Shown in pieces: positions 10,256 to 22,129 of a stretch of 64,000 nt of DNA. The translations under genes and the position numbers were made by a program. The notes beneath the pieces were generated by a model. That model had not been told where the DNA came from and ran no database searches. It saw only the letters and a list, made by a program, of their open reading frames with translations. The DNA is from Atriophallophorus winterbourni (Eukaryota > Platyhelminthes > Trematoda > Plagiorchiida > Microphallidae): positions 89,898 to 153,897 of the forward strand of contig JACCGJ010010422.1 of the NCBI GenBank assembly GCA_013407085.1, read 5' to 3'. Position 1 is the first letter of the stretch; every line of letters begins with the position of its first letter.

Positions 10256-12390
10256 TCAGCGAAATGCACTCCGCGTGCGTAGGTAAATACTTTCTGTTCG
10301 CGCCCTAAAACCGTGCTTCAGAAGCAGAGCAAATAAAATACTGAAAAACGTGGAAACAAGAACACATCCTTGTTTGACGCTTCGGCGAATTTCAAAGGCT
10401 TCTGGATGGAAACCATTAAAATAATCTTGACCATTCATTACAGATTGGAACGAAATAACTAGTTTGAACAATCTTAATGGGGCAGTCTATAAGATCAAGC
10501 ATTCTGAAACGAACCTATCTGCTGACGAACACGAACGCCTTTGTTAAATCGCTAAAAACAGCGTATAACGGCACGCTGTTCCCGACACTATTCTTAGAGT
10601 TGTTTCGGTGATAAAATAATGCCAACGGTTAATCTTTCGGTGAGGAAGCCACATTGAGATTCGGAGTAAATTCTATCAGCTAAAAATTGTAAGACATTAG
10701 CAAACAATTTGCCTACAACATACAGAAGATCGATTCCTCTGTAACTGTTGCAGTCGCCTCTATCACCTTTATTTTTATACAGCGGCATGATATTAATGTC
10801 TCGCATCTCTTGTGGGACACACTCCTCCTGCCAGCGCTGAAGAAGCAAATGGTGAAGAGGTTGTAATAATGCTGCTCTACAGCATTTGATGGGCTCAGGT
10901 GGAATTTTGTCGTCACCAGGGGCATTCTCACTCGTTAAGTGGTCGATTGCCCTATTGAGCTCATCAAGAGTAGGAGGAGTATCTAGATAATCAAGGGTCG
11001 GCAACCGCTCGACATTTTCAAATACATGCGGAAAAACCCTACTGGCCGTAGAGATGAGTTTTGTCGATAATCGGGTTACCAGATACAGACTTAATAGGAG
11101 CCGTTTTAAGATTGTTTGGAACAATGGCTCTCTTGATCCAATCATAAATCCCGTGAAAATTTCCAGTATCGGCCGCTTTTGAATACTGAGGCTGATTGCA
11201 GTCCAATAGTCATTTGCACATCGTCCTGCAGTCTGTTGGACCTTATATTCCGCTGCCCTAAGGAGTCGTAAGTTTTCAGCTGTTAGCATACCTTTGAACG
11301 TCAATAATGCTGACCGTTTCTCATTCAACACAGCAGTCATCTCAGAAGCTCTTGCTTTGAACCAGTTGCTCGTTCGTGCTTTCTTCGAATCGTGAGTGGA
11401 AAGTGTGACTCGGCATATGCAGCTTTTAACCGATGCCCAGTTTTCTGAAGCCGAATCGGATGGGGTTGTTTTGTTCAAACTGTTCATGAAGAATTTTGCT
11501 AATCGCGCAGCTGATGAGGTTCGCATATGCGAGTGACGTCTATCCTTGGGTCAGCAGAAAATTTGGTGCGATGAAATCTCGACTGGGGAAGCTTCGTTTT
11601 GCACAAACCAGCGTTTGATCAGTGTCGCCGTCTGTGCTTTGATATGATCTGTTGAGGAGTATGCTTACAAAATTAGTGCGCCTAACAAGAATTACATCAT
11701 GCTGATGCTAACGCTTAGCTCTAGGATGTTTCCAAGAGAATTCATGCGATGGTTTTTTTGAAAGAATGTCTTGCTGGCACAAAGACTAAACTGTGTGCAC
11801 AGCTATGAAAGACGTTGTCAATTCTCATTGGTTTTACCTACACCGAACTATTAGAAACAATTTTTCCAAGCCCCGTAATTTGAACCAACTCTGGTATTGA
11901 AATCACCCATACCACTCCACAGTATTATAGAGTCAGGATTTTGATGACTATTATGTGGTTATGATAAAAATCGTCTTTTTCAGCTTGAGTCGAAGAAATC
12001 TTCGGTGCATAAACGCTGACCAGCGTAATAGTTCCAGTTCTGCACCTTAGATTTAGAGTTCAAATTCGTTTGCTCCCGCTGCTGTTTGGTTCTGCTGCTC
12101 CATGCAGTCGATACTCATCACAGCCCCTTCTTTTCCAAAAATGTGTAATCTCTTTCTGCTAACATACTAGTGTCTGGTCTATTGTTGACAGCCGCGCCGA
12201 TCTTCAGTTTCTTAGTTCATTTTTTAGTCATGGCTGATTTTCTTACGCCCCTAATATCCAAAACATCGTCATGAAATCCCGGGAGCATGGACATGGTTTT
12301 TATTTATATGGTAACAACAGAGCGAACGTTTGAGGTACACCATAATCGTGGGAAGGTGCATAATGGGAACGACGGGTGTTGGTTGTCATG
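10256..12390 (-). mobile_element. LINE family A, endonuclease plus RT copy
   Basis: The longest copy of this family in the window. Minus-strand order: about 12070-11890, an APE endonuclease remnant with 'RTGTITLVSVYAPKISSTQAE' split by stops and a worn G-D-F-N region; 11526-10594, a 310-codon frame with the RT N-terminus ('LNRAIDHLTSENAPGDDKIPPE', then 'INIMPLYKNKGDRGDCNSYRG'); 10471-10256, 'FEIRRSVKQGCVLVSTFFSIL' (domain B) and 'LLKHGFRARTESIYLRTRS'. A frameshift lies between the last two. The element stops at 10256 before the catalytic F-A-D-D box, so it is 3'-truncated or interrupted. It faces the CR1 fragment at 9410-10255. Confidence 0.8.
10594..11526 (-). pseudogene. LINE A RT N-terminal ORF
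   Basis: A 310-codon minus-strand frame. Its first half is the linker between endonuclease and RT ('LNEKRSALLTFKGMLTAENL'). Its second half carries RT domains 0-2: 'YLDTPPTLDELNRAIDHLTS', 'APGDDKIPPE', 'MPLYKNKGDRGDCNSYRGID' and 'SESQCGFLTERLT' (the Q-C/A-G-F-R block). It ends where the frame breaks, and the palm continues in another frame at 10471-10256. No complete catalytic site is present. Confidence 0.75.
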
Positions 12391-12399
12391 GGCGTGTCA

Positions 12400-12770
12400 G
12401 ACCATTTGAATTGTAATAAAGATGGACAAAATTAAATAAGCGAGTTGCTGATATAATAACAATATGAATATGTGAGTTGATACCATTTATTTGAATCATT
12501 GTTGAAATCCAAATATCCTATTCCGATTTCGGTAATAGATTATAAATACCAGATCTACGAAAGTGAATCTAATGATCAAATATATTAACTTGTATTCTCG
12601 AACAATTTATTCTCATTCCTGTGGATTTTTCGAACGTTCTATTGCATCATATTTCCGCTTGTGTTTATAGGAGCCGACTGATGAAACGAAGGGACTATAT
12701 AACGCTCGCAGGCTATATATTTCCATGTATCGATTGGAGCATCAATTTTATTCAAATCTGACTCAGTGAC
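12400..12770. other. No recognisable feature
   Basis: AT-rich sequence between two minus-strand retroelements. It contains ctgatgaaacgaaggg at about 12677, which superficially recalls a hammerhead end but has no helix II. No coding potential is seen. Confidence 0.3.
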
Positions 12771-12779
12771 ATATCAAGG

Positions 12780-15690
12780 ACACTGGATTATTGTCCAATC
12801 GTCCCTGGCCAACAGGAGGTTGGATAGGCAGGAATGCCCTAACCGGAAACCATGCTGTTCATGAGCAAGGGTGTGATTATCTTCGAGGTGTCGTGTGACG
12901 GTGTCGGCTATGGTATTTCCATGACCTTTTAGATAACAGGCAGCAAGGTCACCGGGCGGTAATTAGCTGGTAAGGTGCGGTCGCCCACTTTAAATACCGG
13001 ATTGATCAAGCCTTGTTTCCAAGCTTGTGGGACTTCGGCTGAGTCAAGTGAACGCTAGAAATATAACGCCGGTTCTTTGGAGATATATGCTGCGACTACA
13101 ATCAAGGCTTTTGAGTGTATTTGGCCTATACCCAAGGAGCTATTCTGCAGCAGGTGGATCAATTTGTGGTAGACAACGTCGCGGCTAAAGATGATTAAGC
13201 TCAATGAAGGCACAGGAGACAGTGGTGCTAGTATGACTACTGACTGTGGGGCAGCACGAAAATGGGAGCGTACAGCACGCTCGAAATGCTGGCTGCTTCT
13301 TCAGGTGATGTAGATAGACCCGAGGGTGTCTTGAGCAAAGGGATACCTGTTTTCAATTTTCCCCAAGCGTTGATCTCCTTATATAACAGATTAGGGTTGC
13401 CTAGAAATCTCAAGATTAGTTGGTGTTAATAAAGGAATCGATCATCACTTTTGAGAGATGTACACTGGTTTCGCAATAATATGTAGAATTCCCAGTTCTG
13501 TGGGGTTGGGCATCGAGAGAATGTATGCCATGCAAGATTCCTTTGTGCAATCATTTTTCTGATTCGGCTTCTAATTTTCGGTCGGTCGTGTTTTGTTCGC
13601 ATTGCCTTTATCGTCGACGATAGGTCAAGTAATATGTGCCATCTTGTAACAAAAACTCCAAGCAGTATCAATTATGTAGCAGGTCACACGTGTTCACGGC
13701 AACAAGCTCACGCAGTAGCGTGTATTTCGTAATCCTCAGAGTAATGGAGTCCGGTATCTTCGCATAATGAGAATAGCAGATGTAGTCAACTATCAGCATG
13801 ACATTATCACCATGGCCCAGTGGTGGTTCAATCGGCATGTTTTCGATCATCAGTTCTTCGTTCGTGAGTATCAGATCGAGGGTGGACGGACCTGGTGGCC
13901 GCATAATCGTGTTGGTTACTTGACATGGCTGTACAGCGGATAGGTACCAATCAATTCTAAAAGTCACGCCTAAACTAATGGGTGAAGGAGCCTGACGATA
14001 CACCCGGAGAGTTGAAGTCTCTTATTATGAGGACATGGGTGAAGTGTTGAGAAAGTCCGAGTCGGGTGGCAGCCATCAAAGAAGAGTCTGTACTGGATTC
14101 TGCATCTGGAGGGCGGTAGATCACACCCAACAAGGCCACATAGTCACGCTGCAAGGAAACTCAACACCACAGAGTGTTTGGGACAGATATATCGGTCTCT
14201 TGGATCGTTTCACAGCGTAGTGCTTGATTGTAATACAATTGGACACCTTCACCCCTAATCTCACAATCAATGCGAAATGACAGCATGTTTGGGAGCATTA
14301 GTTCTGTATTCAAAATTTTTGGGATCAACTAGGTTTCTGTGATGGCAATGAGATCTATTTTTTGAATGAAGCTGTTGTAATTCGAAGAATTTGTTAATGA
14401 ATCCTCGGTTGTTCGTATAGCAAAAGGACAGTGTATCGCGGTGGAGTTGGGTGTCGTGCGGTGTACCATCTAGAAACCGATCCGGAAATGATAGGCTGGG
14501 GTGTTTTTTTGTTGCGGCTGCTTCATATAATTCCGGCTGAACGACCTCGGTTAGTGGGTCGGTAGATTTCGGCTCAGATCTAATCCAATTGGTATAGATA
14601 GACGATCGAAGGCGAATTTCTGAAGGAGCTTTCCATCGGTTCACATACCAACAGTCGAGCACCAGCGTCATTATACTTTCGGACTGGAATGTTATTCAGG
14701 TTATTCGCGAGACACTGCCTTTGTAGTTAGGTGACTTTGGTAGGCGTTTAGCGATGTTGTGAGTTTGCCCGTTATGTCAGTTTGTTGTTGTATGAAGCGT
14801 CATTGCTCACATTCGTGAATGTTGCTTTTGCGTTCGTCAACGTCGGAGAGCTCGGGAATGCCGTGTACATATACGCTTAGTTTGTCACTGTCATAATTCC
14901 AGTCACAGAATGTTTTTTCTTGGATTGCATGAGCTACCCATAGTAGGTACGTGGAGATGCGGACTGAGGGAGTTGAGATGTGTGCCGGTGGAGAGAAGCA
15001 CGGTTTCAGCTGCTTCAGGGGAATTTAGTGTGACACGGAGAAGTTTGGGTTCTCCCGAGGAAACTTAAAGATTACGGCAAATTTGATACCATTGCGCAAA
15101 GTCTTCAGAAAGATGTCCTTTGAAACACGGCGACTTGGATTTGTGCAGATTAATGTCATTCTAACATCCCAAGAATTCTGCATAGGGCTTTTCTGTTGAT
15201 TAGGCAGGAGGCTGTGTTGCATCCATCGATGGGACTTATTGTGGCTTCGAGATATGGGGATCAATTTGCACACGAGGTAACGCAGCAATCCCTCTGGAGT
15301 AGCCAAGTTTGGTGGCAATATTGAGGCGGATATTGTTCTTAGAAGAATGAGGTGGTGTTGAGCAGGTCGCGAACTCCGTTTAAAGTAGTTTTACGCGTGC
15401 TTCGAGTGACGAGATGATCTCTTTCAGCTGATCGAGCACAGTCAGCAAAGAGCGGATAATCGGTTTTTTGGAACACTGTACGCAAAATCATGTCGATGCC
15501 CTTTCAATTTTGACGTTGATATCCTGGTACAACGCGAGTGGAACCATGTGAAGCAACTGCTACAATAAGTTACTTCAGAGGCGGCTTTGGAGCAGTTTCC
15601 GTTGCGACAAATGTTGGCGTGTAATTTCGGCAAGATTGACGTTTGATTTTGCCAGATGTATGCTATACATTTTTGGAAGGTTGGGAATTG
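12780..15690 (-). mobile_element. CR1-like LINE with zinc-finger ORF1
   Basis: A degenerate, nearly full-order CR1-type element on the minus strand. From its 5' end: 15633-15442, an ORF1 start with a PHD-like zinc finger (C-x4-C, C-x2-C, F-H-x3-C); 15318-15025, an ORF1 body; 14671-14267, the endonuclease N-terminus ('YTNNRGFINKFFELQQLH'); 14000-13668, the endonuclease C-terminus ('STLDLILTNEELMIENM', 'EPPLGHGDNVMLIVDY'); 13671-13426, the linker ('RSRIRKMIAQRNLAWHTF'); then 13420-12780, 'GNPNLLYKEINAWGKLKTGI' and RT remnants. Stops and frameshifts occur throughout, and the RT palm is not preserved. Confidence 0.75.
15442..15633 (-). pseudogene. CR1 ORF1 PHD-like zinc finger
   Basis: A 63-codon frame: 'CRNGNCSKAASEVTYCSSCF', then 'TWFHSRCTRIST'. 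The spacing C-x4-C...C-x2-C...H-x3-C resembles the PHD/ZnF at the start of ORF1 proteins of several CR1-clade elements, thought to act in RNP formation or chromatin contact. A comparable motif starts the element at 24605. It is now isolated from the rest of ORF1 by frameshifts. Confidence 0.55.
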
Positions 15691-16094
15691 GTAAGTAGCA
15701 TATTTCTTAAACTAATATAAAATAAATTAAGCGTGCAAGAAAATATGACCTTGACTCAACTTGCAACTCATGGTACATGAATAAATGATTTAAACGATGT
15801 TGTGGGGAATTTAATATTTTGAAGGCTTCTTTGAAAGAGAGTGAAGAAGTAGAAGAAGAAAGCTTTATTCGATGAAACGAATTTTCAGGAAATGAAATTT
15901 ATTTAAACGCAGGAATTGTAAATAAGAATAACGAATACAGGAGAAACGCTGAAGTTTAAAGGGAAAGTTTGAGATTGCCACTCACAATAAAATCCCAAAC
16001 AGATTAATTTAGAGCACTTCTGATTCAAATGACCCGCGTGGAGGCTCAGATGTGTCTCACAAAAAATTGGTTTCTACAATTCTCTTCATCATAA

Positions 16095-16215
16095 ATATTA
16101 GTTCAGTTCATTTCAGTTTACACAACACAGTATGTGTCTAACGATCCAATCGAGCGTCCAGAATTTATTTAGGCGGGAAGCTGCAAATCATCACCCTTAA
16201 CTGCCAAAACGTTTT
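16095..16215 (-). repeat. SINE-B copy, minus strand
   Basis: On the minus strand this reads ...ttggcagttaagggtg, gcttcccgcctaaataaattctggacgctcgattgg..., ending in tgaactgaactaata-like bases. It matches the repeat that ends at 33493 (ctttccaccgaaagaaattctggacgctcgattggctcg...caactgaactgaact). It is diverged relative to the copies near 29-33 kb. The surrounding 15700-16460 is otherwise featureless AT-rich DNA. Confidence 0.6.
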
Positions 16216-17285
16216 ATTGTCCATTTAAAATCTTCGATAATCACGACGCCAAGAGATTAACCAGATTTTCAAGAGCCTTATAACCGTCGCTGGAAAAATA
16301 AAATAGTTTCTCTTCAACATCACGCTTAGAGTTCAGTTAAAGTAAAATAGTGTATAAAAAAGAAAACTCTCGCATTGACATTTTAACTGAATAACGCTAA
16401 AAAATGTGATTTACCTTAGCATGTTTAGCAAGTAGGGATAGGATTCAGGAAATAACTTACCCGAGTTGCGGTCCAATCCCTGCGTGACATTCGAGACGGA
16501 ACTGCAGGATATATGTTTTTTCTGTAATAATGTTTCAGAAGTTCACCAACGTTTCACTCTGAAAGGGATCTTGAAAACATCTTACTATCCGCTTTTCTCC
16601 TGCGTAAGGAGCGTTCAGAGACCACTGCAAGGATCTTTGCTGATGTGCCCTGGTGGGAAAGGGTCCGAAAGGACCAGCAACAAAACCAAACGAAACAGAG
16701 GGATGATCGAAGTATAATCCTTTTGGGAGTTCCAGAAGCTGATGAAGCAACTGATAAAGCGGTGCAGCGCAAACACGATCAGTTACAATGGAGATTCCTC
16801 AGTGATATGCTTGGTTTGCATGATGTAGCTGTGACGGACACGTTCCGCATCCCCAAATCTACGAATTATGAGGGCATCGGTCCTAAGCCCCTTAAAATAA
16901 CGTTCTTGCGTAATGATATGTTGAACACGGTCAAAACTCGTTGGGAAAATGGCCGCAGAATAATCCCGCGAGAAATTAGACTAGGTGCGTCGAAACACCA
17001 TATTGGAAAGATAGATGCACCACTAAGTTCAATAGAAACACTACCAAGTCAATCAGATGTTGACGTGTCAGAAACAATTTCAGCCGATACGATAGATCAC
17101 TGTGTTGCAACAGTACAACCCCAAAACGATCAAACATCCCTGTGGCTGCAGACTCAGCAAACAAATAGTGAACTTGAATTACCAGGAATGTCACTTATTC
17201 GTCATGTTCGTGAAACCAGAGGAGGAGGATCTACAAGAGCAGTACCATTTACCCAGAACACTCCCTCGAGCGCGCATTCAGTGAG

Positions 17286-18780
17286 TTGTTCGACGATATT
17301 CCTCTTTATAACCACATTACATGTAATACCCGATACCGCGGAAACGATTTACCCCCACTCTTAGATCTCGTTCTGACAAGCAATGAACATGACATTGATA
17401 ACGTTGCTTATGAAAGTCCACTGGGACTAAGTGATCACGTCGTCATCCAGTTTGACTATCTGTTTGAAGCTGTAAGAACAAATGATGCCCGTAAAAGAGT
17501 TAGGCGGATCAACACTATGGCGTTGAGTGATGCTCTGAAAAACACGTTTAACTGCCAACCGGAAACCAGCAACGTACATGACTTTTGGATATGGCTAATA
17601 TCTAAGCTCAAAAGTTCAATCGAAGTGAGCTCCGAATTTGTCCTCAGGAACTCAAGAAAAAACTTTGAATTTAAATTAAGAAGCCGAACTCGTAAGTGGT
17701 TAACGGTACGAAACATTGCTTGGCGACACCATCGGCAAAACCCAAGACAAGTTGTGCTTCCAAGAAGTGATATCAAGCATGATGTAGCGAAACCCCCAAA
17801 TACTATATCGTATGGTTAACGATCAAGCTAAGGTAAAACCTGGGGTAGCGTCCGTGAACACATCAGCTGGACCAACAACAACTGCAGCAGAAACTGCTGA
17901 TGCTTTAGCCACGTTTTATTCATCGGTATTCAACCCGATAGAACATGCAATAAACAGCCTAAATCCAACAATTTCAAACACGGTTGCCCTATGTGAAATA
18001 AGTGTCCCAGAGAAACGCGTCTTCCAAGGTTTATTTAATCTCAAAACCGGAATGTTTCCTGGGGCCGACGGAATAACCCCGCTAATATTGAAGCAATTTG
18101 CGAGTTTGCTATACAAACCACTCACTTATTTGTTTGAGTAAACACTGGCAAGCGGAGTGATTCCTACAGATTGGAAACGAGGAATAATTTCTCCAATTTA
18201 CATAGGTGGAAATTGCTCCGATGTTTCCAATTACCGACCCGTTACTATGTTACCAGTGATTTCAAAATTACTTAAGCGACTCGTTGTTGACGATCTAATG
18301 AAACATTTCGAGAATAATCAGTTGCTTTCGAGGAACCAGCATGGATTCAGACGAAATTATTCCTATTTGTCTAATTTACTGATAACGCTAGATGATTGGA
18401 CATAATCGGTAAATAAAGGACAAGTAATACACGCGTGCTACTTAGATATTTCTAAAGCATTCGATCGTTTTGACCATACCCTACTACTGCAGAAGCTTGA
18501 AAGTCTTGGTATCACTGGAAAGTTGCTGAATGGGCTAAATGACTACCTAACAAATGTCACTAACCAGGTACGTGTTGATGATGCATTATCCAAACCAATT
18601 GCAGCAACTAGCGGAGTTCCCCAAGGCTCAGTCCTTGGTCCAATCCTCTTTCTGGTTTATGTCAATGAAATACCGGAAATTTTTCGAAGTAACATTTCGT
18701 TATTTGCCGACGACATAAAGATTTGGCCCAGCATTCGTAGTCCAGAAGACTGTCTGCTATTTAAAAAAGGATCTTGATAC
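17286..18780 (+). pseudogene. CR1-like RT (broken)
   Basis: Successive plus-strand frames give 'GMFPGADGITPLILKQF' (the P-G-x-D-G-I/L block), 'NYRPVTMLPVISKLLKRL', 'NQHGFRRNYSYLSNLL', 'YLDISKAFDRFDHTLL' (domain A, catalytic D), 'ATSGVPQGSVLGPILFLVY' (domain B) and 'NISLFADDIKIW' (F-A-D-D). All core RT motifs are legible. At least three frameshifts or stops (near 17815, 18140 and 18405) prevent a continuous protein, so the element cannot be autonomous. Confidence 0.85.
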
Positions 18781-18884
18781 GCTTCACAGCTGGTCGTTAA
18801 AGAACAAACTGCCGTTTATCTTCAACAAATGCAGGATCATAAATTTGAGGGATCGAGTAGAGTTCACATATCACATAGATTCGC

Positions 18885-19523
18885 ATGTCCTTGAAAATTG
18901 CAGTGAAGAAAAAGATTTGGGTGTCTGGAAAGGCTCCGGTTCAAAAACATCACTTCAAACTAACAGTGCCTTTAAAAAGCAGCACGTGTTCTAAATCTCC
19001 TCAAACATGTATTTGGGAAATTTTCGCTCAATATATTCCCAAGGATCATGAATACATACTTGAGACCAGTCATGGAATACGGTGTCCAGTCATGGTCTCC
19101 GTGGCTCAAGAGGGATGTGGAACTTATGCAGCGAATCTATCACCGCCCAACGAAACTAGTTCTCAGCATCCGAAAAAACCATATAAAGAAAGGATAGCTC
19201 AACTGAATCTGTTCGACTTTCACTATAGACAAATCAGAGGAGACTTTATCCTACTTTACAAAATATTCCGTACCCCGAACCATCCCTTACAGGATTTATT
19301 CACGCGAAGGGATACGAGGAATTATCGGACCCATGAATATGTGCTGGTTGTAACTCATTCCCGACTGAACTGTAGAAGGTATTTTTACTCTGTCCATGTC
19401 TGTTTTACTTGGAACAGTTTACCTCCAACCGTTGCTGACGCCACTAGCTCGCATGACCTTGAAACGAAATTAGACGAATTTTTAATGCAATATTCGTTTT
19501 CAGAACACTTATATACTGTTTAA
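18885..19523 (+). pseudogene. CR1-like RT C-terminal domain
   Basis: A 213-codon frame downstream of the palm, with a frameshift inside its first third. Its end, 'RRYFYSVHVCFTWNSLPPTV', is the F-x-x-R-x-x-x-x-W-N-S-L-P motif that closes CR1-clade polyproteins, followed by an L-D-x-F segment and a stop at 19521-19523. The same motif identifies the isolated 3' ends at 33655-34115, 35015-35175 and 62275-62645. Confidence 0.75.
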
Positions 19524-19649
19524 TCGATGTTCTTATATTGTTTATACACTTCACTTTCAATTTTACCATCCTATGGTTGTTGTTAAGCTTGTTGCTTTTT
19601 AGACCATTAAAAACCTTGAATTACCTTGCATTATCTCAAGGCTGAAAAT

Positions 19650-20885
19650 GTGTTTCCTGTAGACCAGCCGACATCGCTTCTTAGCAAGAATAAGTGAATG
19701 GACCCAGGTACCCAGCTAAGAAATTAACGTAAATAAGTCATAAATTAGGAAGCCTCTTAAACTCCTCAGGATCTTAAAGGTTTCAGTTAAGTCATTGCTG
19801 AAACGACGTAGCCAAATTCAGAAAAGATCGAGAGAATTTAGGCGTGCAGTGTCGCTAATCATGGATCATGCTAGTTGCGAGACGTTGTACACTTTCATGT
19901 CTAACGGTAACCTTTTCGTATTTAGGGCACAACACCTGGACATAATATTCTAAATGCGACCGAACTAATGATATGTAAAGCGGTAGAAATACATTAAGTC
20001 TTTTGCCCGATACTACTAACGTAACTCGCGTGCACGCTGAGCTGGAGTGGCACATTTGTCTTCCCATTTAATGTTAGCCAAAATCAGTACTCCCACTTTC
20101 TTAACAAGGTCTGCAGTGTTAAACCTGAGGGAATTTTCCGACACTTGAACCGAAATCATATCACCAAGTGCTGACAAAGTTTGGCTCTTATTATGTTTCA
20201 GTGGGTATGACAAGTTTATGACCCGCTCAAGTTCGTTCATCGAGGTATCTCAATCCGTTCATACGATTAATTTCACACCATGCGCGAAAATGAAGCATGG
20301 GCACTTAAAGCCACGAAACACGTCATCAATTAAAAACAGGAATAGAAGAGGACCGTTTCCAGAACATTGTGGGACCCCAGTGAGCAATTCGGTGTGTCTA
20401 GATATCGTAGATCTTACCAGAAATTTGTATGTCATAACTGTAAGCAATGCTTTAATCTAAGCAAGTAGATTGCAACGTATGCCATTTGCTGCTAGATTGG
20501 ATTCTAGATGGCGGTGACACATGGAATCGAAAGCCTTGCTAATACTTAGGTAGAGTGCTTTGACTAGCTTTAATTCCTCCAGCATTTTAGTGGCAGTATT
20601 CAAATAAGTAAGAAAGTTAATCAGGCAGGATCTTCCCTAGAGAAATCCATGTTGAGTATCACTAAGTTAAAAATGCTGACAAAGGTTCTAGCAGAATTTT
20701 CACACAATCGATTTCCATTAATTTTGAGACAATGTTAGTCAGTCTGACAGGTCTATGGTTACCAAGAGCGGAACTTTAAACGCACATGTGTATCAGCAAA
20801 ACTATGGCTTCTTTCCAATCACTAGGAACCACTCCCAGATGAAAACATGAATCGAAGAGCATGCACGATGTTTCAGTAAGCACGG
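19650..20885 (-). pseudogene. CR1-like RT, minus strand
   Basis: Minus-strand frames give, in order, 'LYLSISKAFDSM' (domain A, near 20580-20520), 'ELLTGVPQCSGNGPLLFLFL' (domain B with an insertion-type change), 'PCFIFAHGVKLIV' (the F-A-D-D box decayed to F-A-H-G), then 'FNTADLVKKVGVLILANIKW' and 'LYISLVRSHLEYYVQVLCPK'. The catalytic aspartates of the A-D-D box are gone. It lies tail to tail with the plus-strand CR1 copy ending at 19615. Confidence 0.75.
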
Positions 20886-20899
20886 TGCAAAATCTTTCG

Positions 20900-21300
20900 C
20901 TTTGGCGGTACAAACACACACAAAACAAAACGCCCTTTTAACTCCGCCAAGGACGGTCTCAAGCCCGTCTGAGAAAGGAGGAGGGTTGGGCGTAGGGCTA
21001 GCAACCCTATCTCGTAAAACCTACATTGCTACGGAAATGATGACAACAGATCCGTGGTTCGGTCATGTCTGCAGGATGGATCCCAGTTCTCATACGAAGG
21101 TAGCCATGCACTGGCATCCGCAAGGTAAACGAAAAAGGGGACGGCTCAAGGAAACTTGGCGCAGAACGTTGGAACGCGAACTACATGCACAAGTATTCAT
21201 GGTGCAGATGGCAACGGAAGCAGCGACAGACCGGAACCACTGGCGTGGAGTCGTCTTCGCCTCATGTGCCACCCGGCACGGAGAGGACTGAATGAATGAA
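20900..21300 (+). pseudogene. LINE C-terminal fragment with TGAA tail
   Basis: A plus-strand frame ends 'WFGHVCRMDPSSHTK', 'KRKRGRLKETWRRTLE', 'DRNHWRGVVFASCATRHGED' and a stop at 21289-21291. The W-x-G-H-x-x-R-M, G-R-P/L-x-x-T-W-R-R and R-x-x-W-R motifs are typical of the C-terminus of APE-type LINEs whose transcript ends in a short tandem repeat. Here (TGAA)n from about 21290 runs into (TA)n. It is 5'-truncated. Confidence 0.75.
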
Positions 21301-21322
21301 TGAATGAATATATATATATATA
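21288..21322 (+). repeat. (TGAA)n and (TA)n microsatellite
   Basis: About four TGAA units, then seven TA units, directly follow the stop codon of the LINE C-terminus and probably derive from its 3' tail. Confidence 0.85.
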
Positions 21323-21412
21323 CATTTGTACCTATATTTCCACCCTGTGGTTTTTGTAAAGTTAATTGCGTTTTCAACCATAAATCTTGAATCTTGAATC
21401 TTGAATCATAAT
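21320..21412 (+). repeat. CR1-like 3' UTR and tail
   Basis: Reads gtacctatatttccaccctgtgg, then ttttcaaccataaatcttgaatcttgaatcttgaatcat. This is the 3' end of a CR1-type element, with three octamer-like gaatcttg repeats, and is comparable to 19540-19615. No coding sequence of that element precedes it. Confidence 0.6.
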
Positions 21413-21854
21413 TGAGTTGATACCATCCGATTCCCGAGCTTTGTCGACACAAACAAGATGAAGTTCGTCATACACCTCGGACTCATTAAAGGACAACTCA
21501 TTGATGAAGAGGCACTAGGTGGCATGCTGAGCAACACAGACGTTTGGTTTGAAGAATTATCCCGTCGTTGATCTTTACAGAAAAACCTTTAGAAAGCAGT
21601 CACCTTATCCAGGTCAGTATCAGCTCCTTTTCCGTCCTCCAGTTTCAAATCTACGATGCATTTTCTAGGATTTGCAATTTGACTTTGCTTAACTATAAAA
21701 TCTTTTCGGTTTGGATTTATTATTTCAAGCTAAATATAACTAAAATGCTGTTTGAGCAAATGCGGCGATTTAACTAAAGCGTTCCGAGCGGTTTTTAGCG
21801 GGGTGGAGAACCAAAAGTGAGGAATAGCTTATTTTGCTGCCATAGGCGATCCCG

Positions 21855-21925
21855 TTCACTGGTAGAACTACAGACTTGGGGCTTCCACCAGGGAGGCCTT
21901 CGATACCTGCAGCGGAGCGTGCTTG
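21855..21925 (+). repeat. Possible tRNA-derived remnant
   Basis: GTTC-ACTGGTA-GAAC (about 21855-21869) folds as a perfect 4 bp D-arm, and ccttcgatacc some 30 bp on resembles a B box (ggttcgaatcc). The anticodon and T stems do not pair, so it is not a functional tRNA. A tRNA pseudogene or the head of an old SINE is possible. Confidence 0.25.
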
Positions 21926-22129
21926 TCTTGTAACTCCTTTATATAATTACAAAATCTATCCCAGTTTTAAACTTACATTGGAATCGCTGGGTAACTAAAG
22001 GGAAGATTTTGAATTAGTATTCCTAATTCTACAAGTCCAGTCTAGGACGAGCGAAAATTTTGTGAAATCGCAGTAACGCTTCGAAGCTTAGCATTTGGTG
22101 ATCGCTTTTGTCAAGCGGCGAAAGGTACT

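Larger units (their letters stand above)
16460..19615 (+). mobile_element. CR1-like LINE, endonuclease-deleted
   Basis: ORF1-type protein remnants (16645-17190: 'SIILLGVPEADEATDKAVQ', then 'LKITFLRNDMLNTV') run straight into the C-terminal end of the endonuclease (17286 on: 'LLDLVLTSNEHDIDNV', 'ESPLGLSDHVVIQFDY'). The RT follows (17812-18780), and its C-terminus runs to a stop at 19521. The 3' UTR ends near 19612 with tttttagaccattaaaaaccttgaatta. The N-terminal three quarters of the endonuclease are missing between about 17230 and 17290, so this copy carries an internal deletion as well as frameshifts. Confidence 0.85.
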
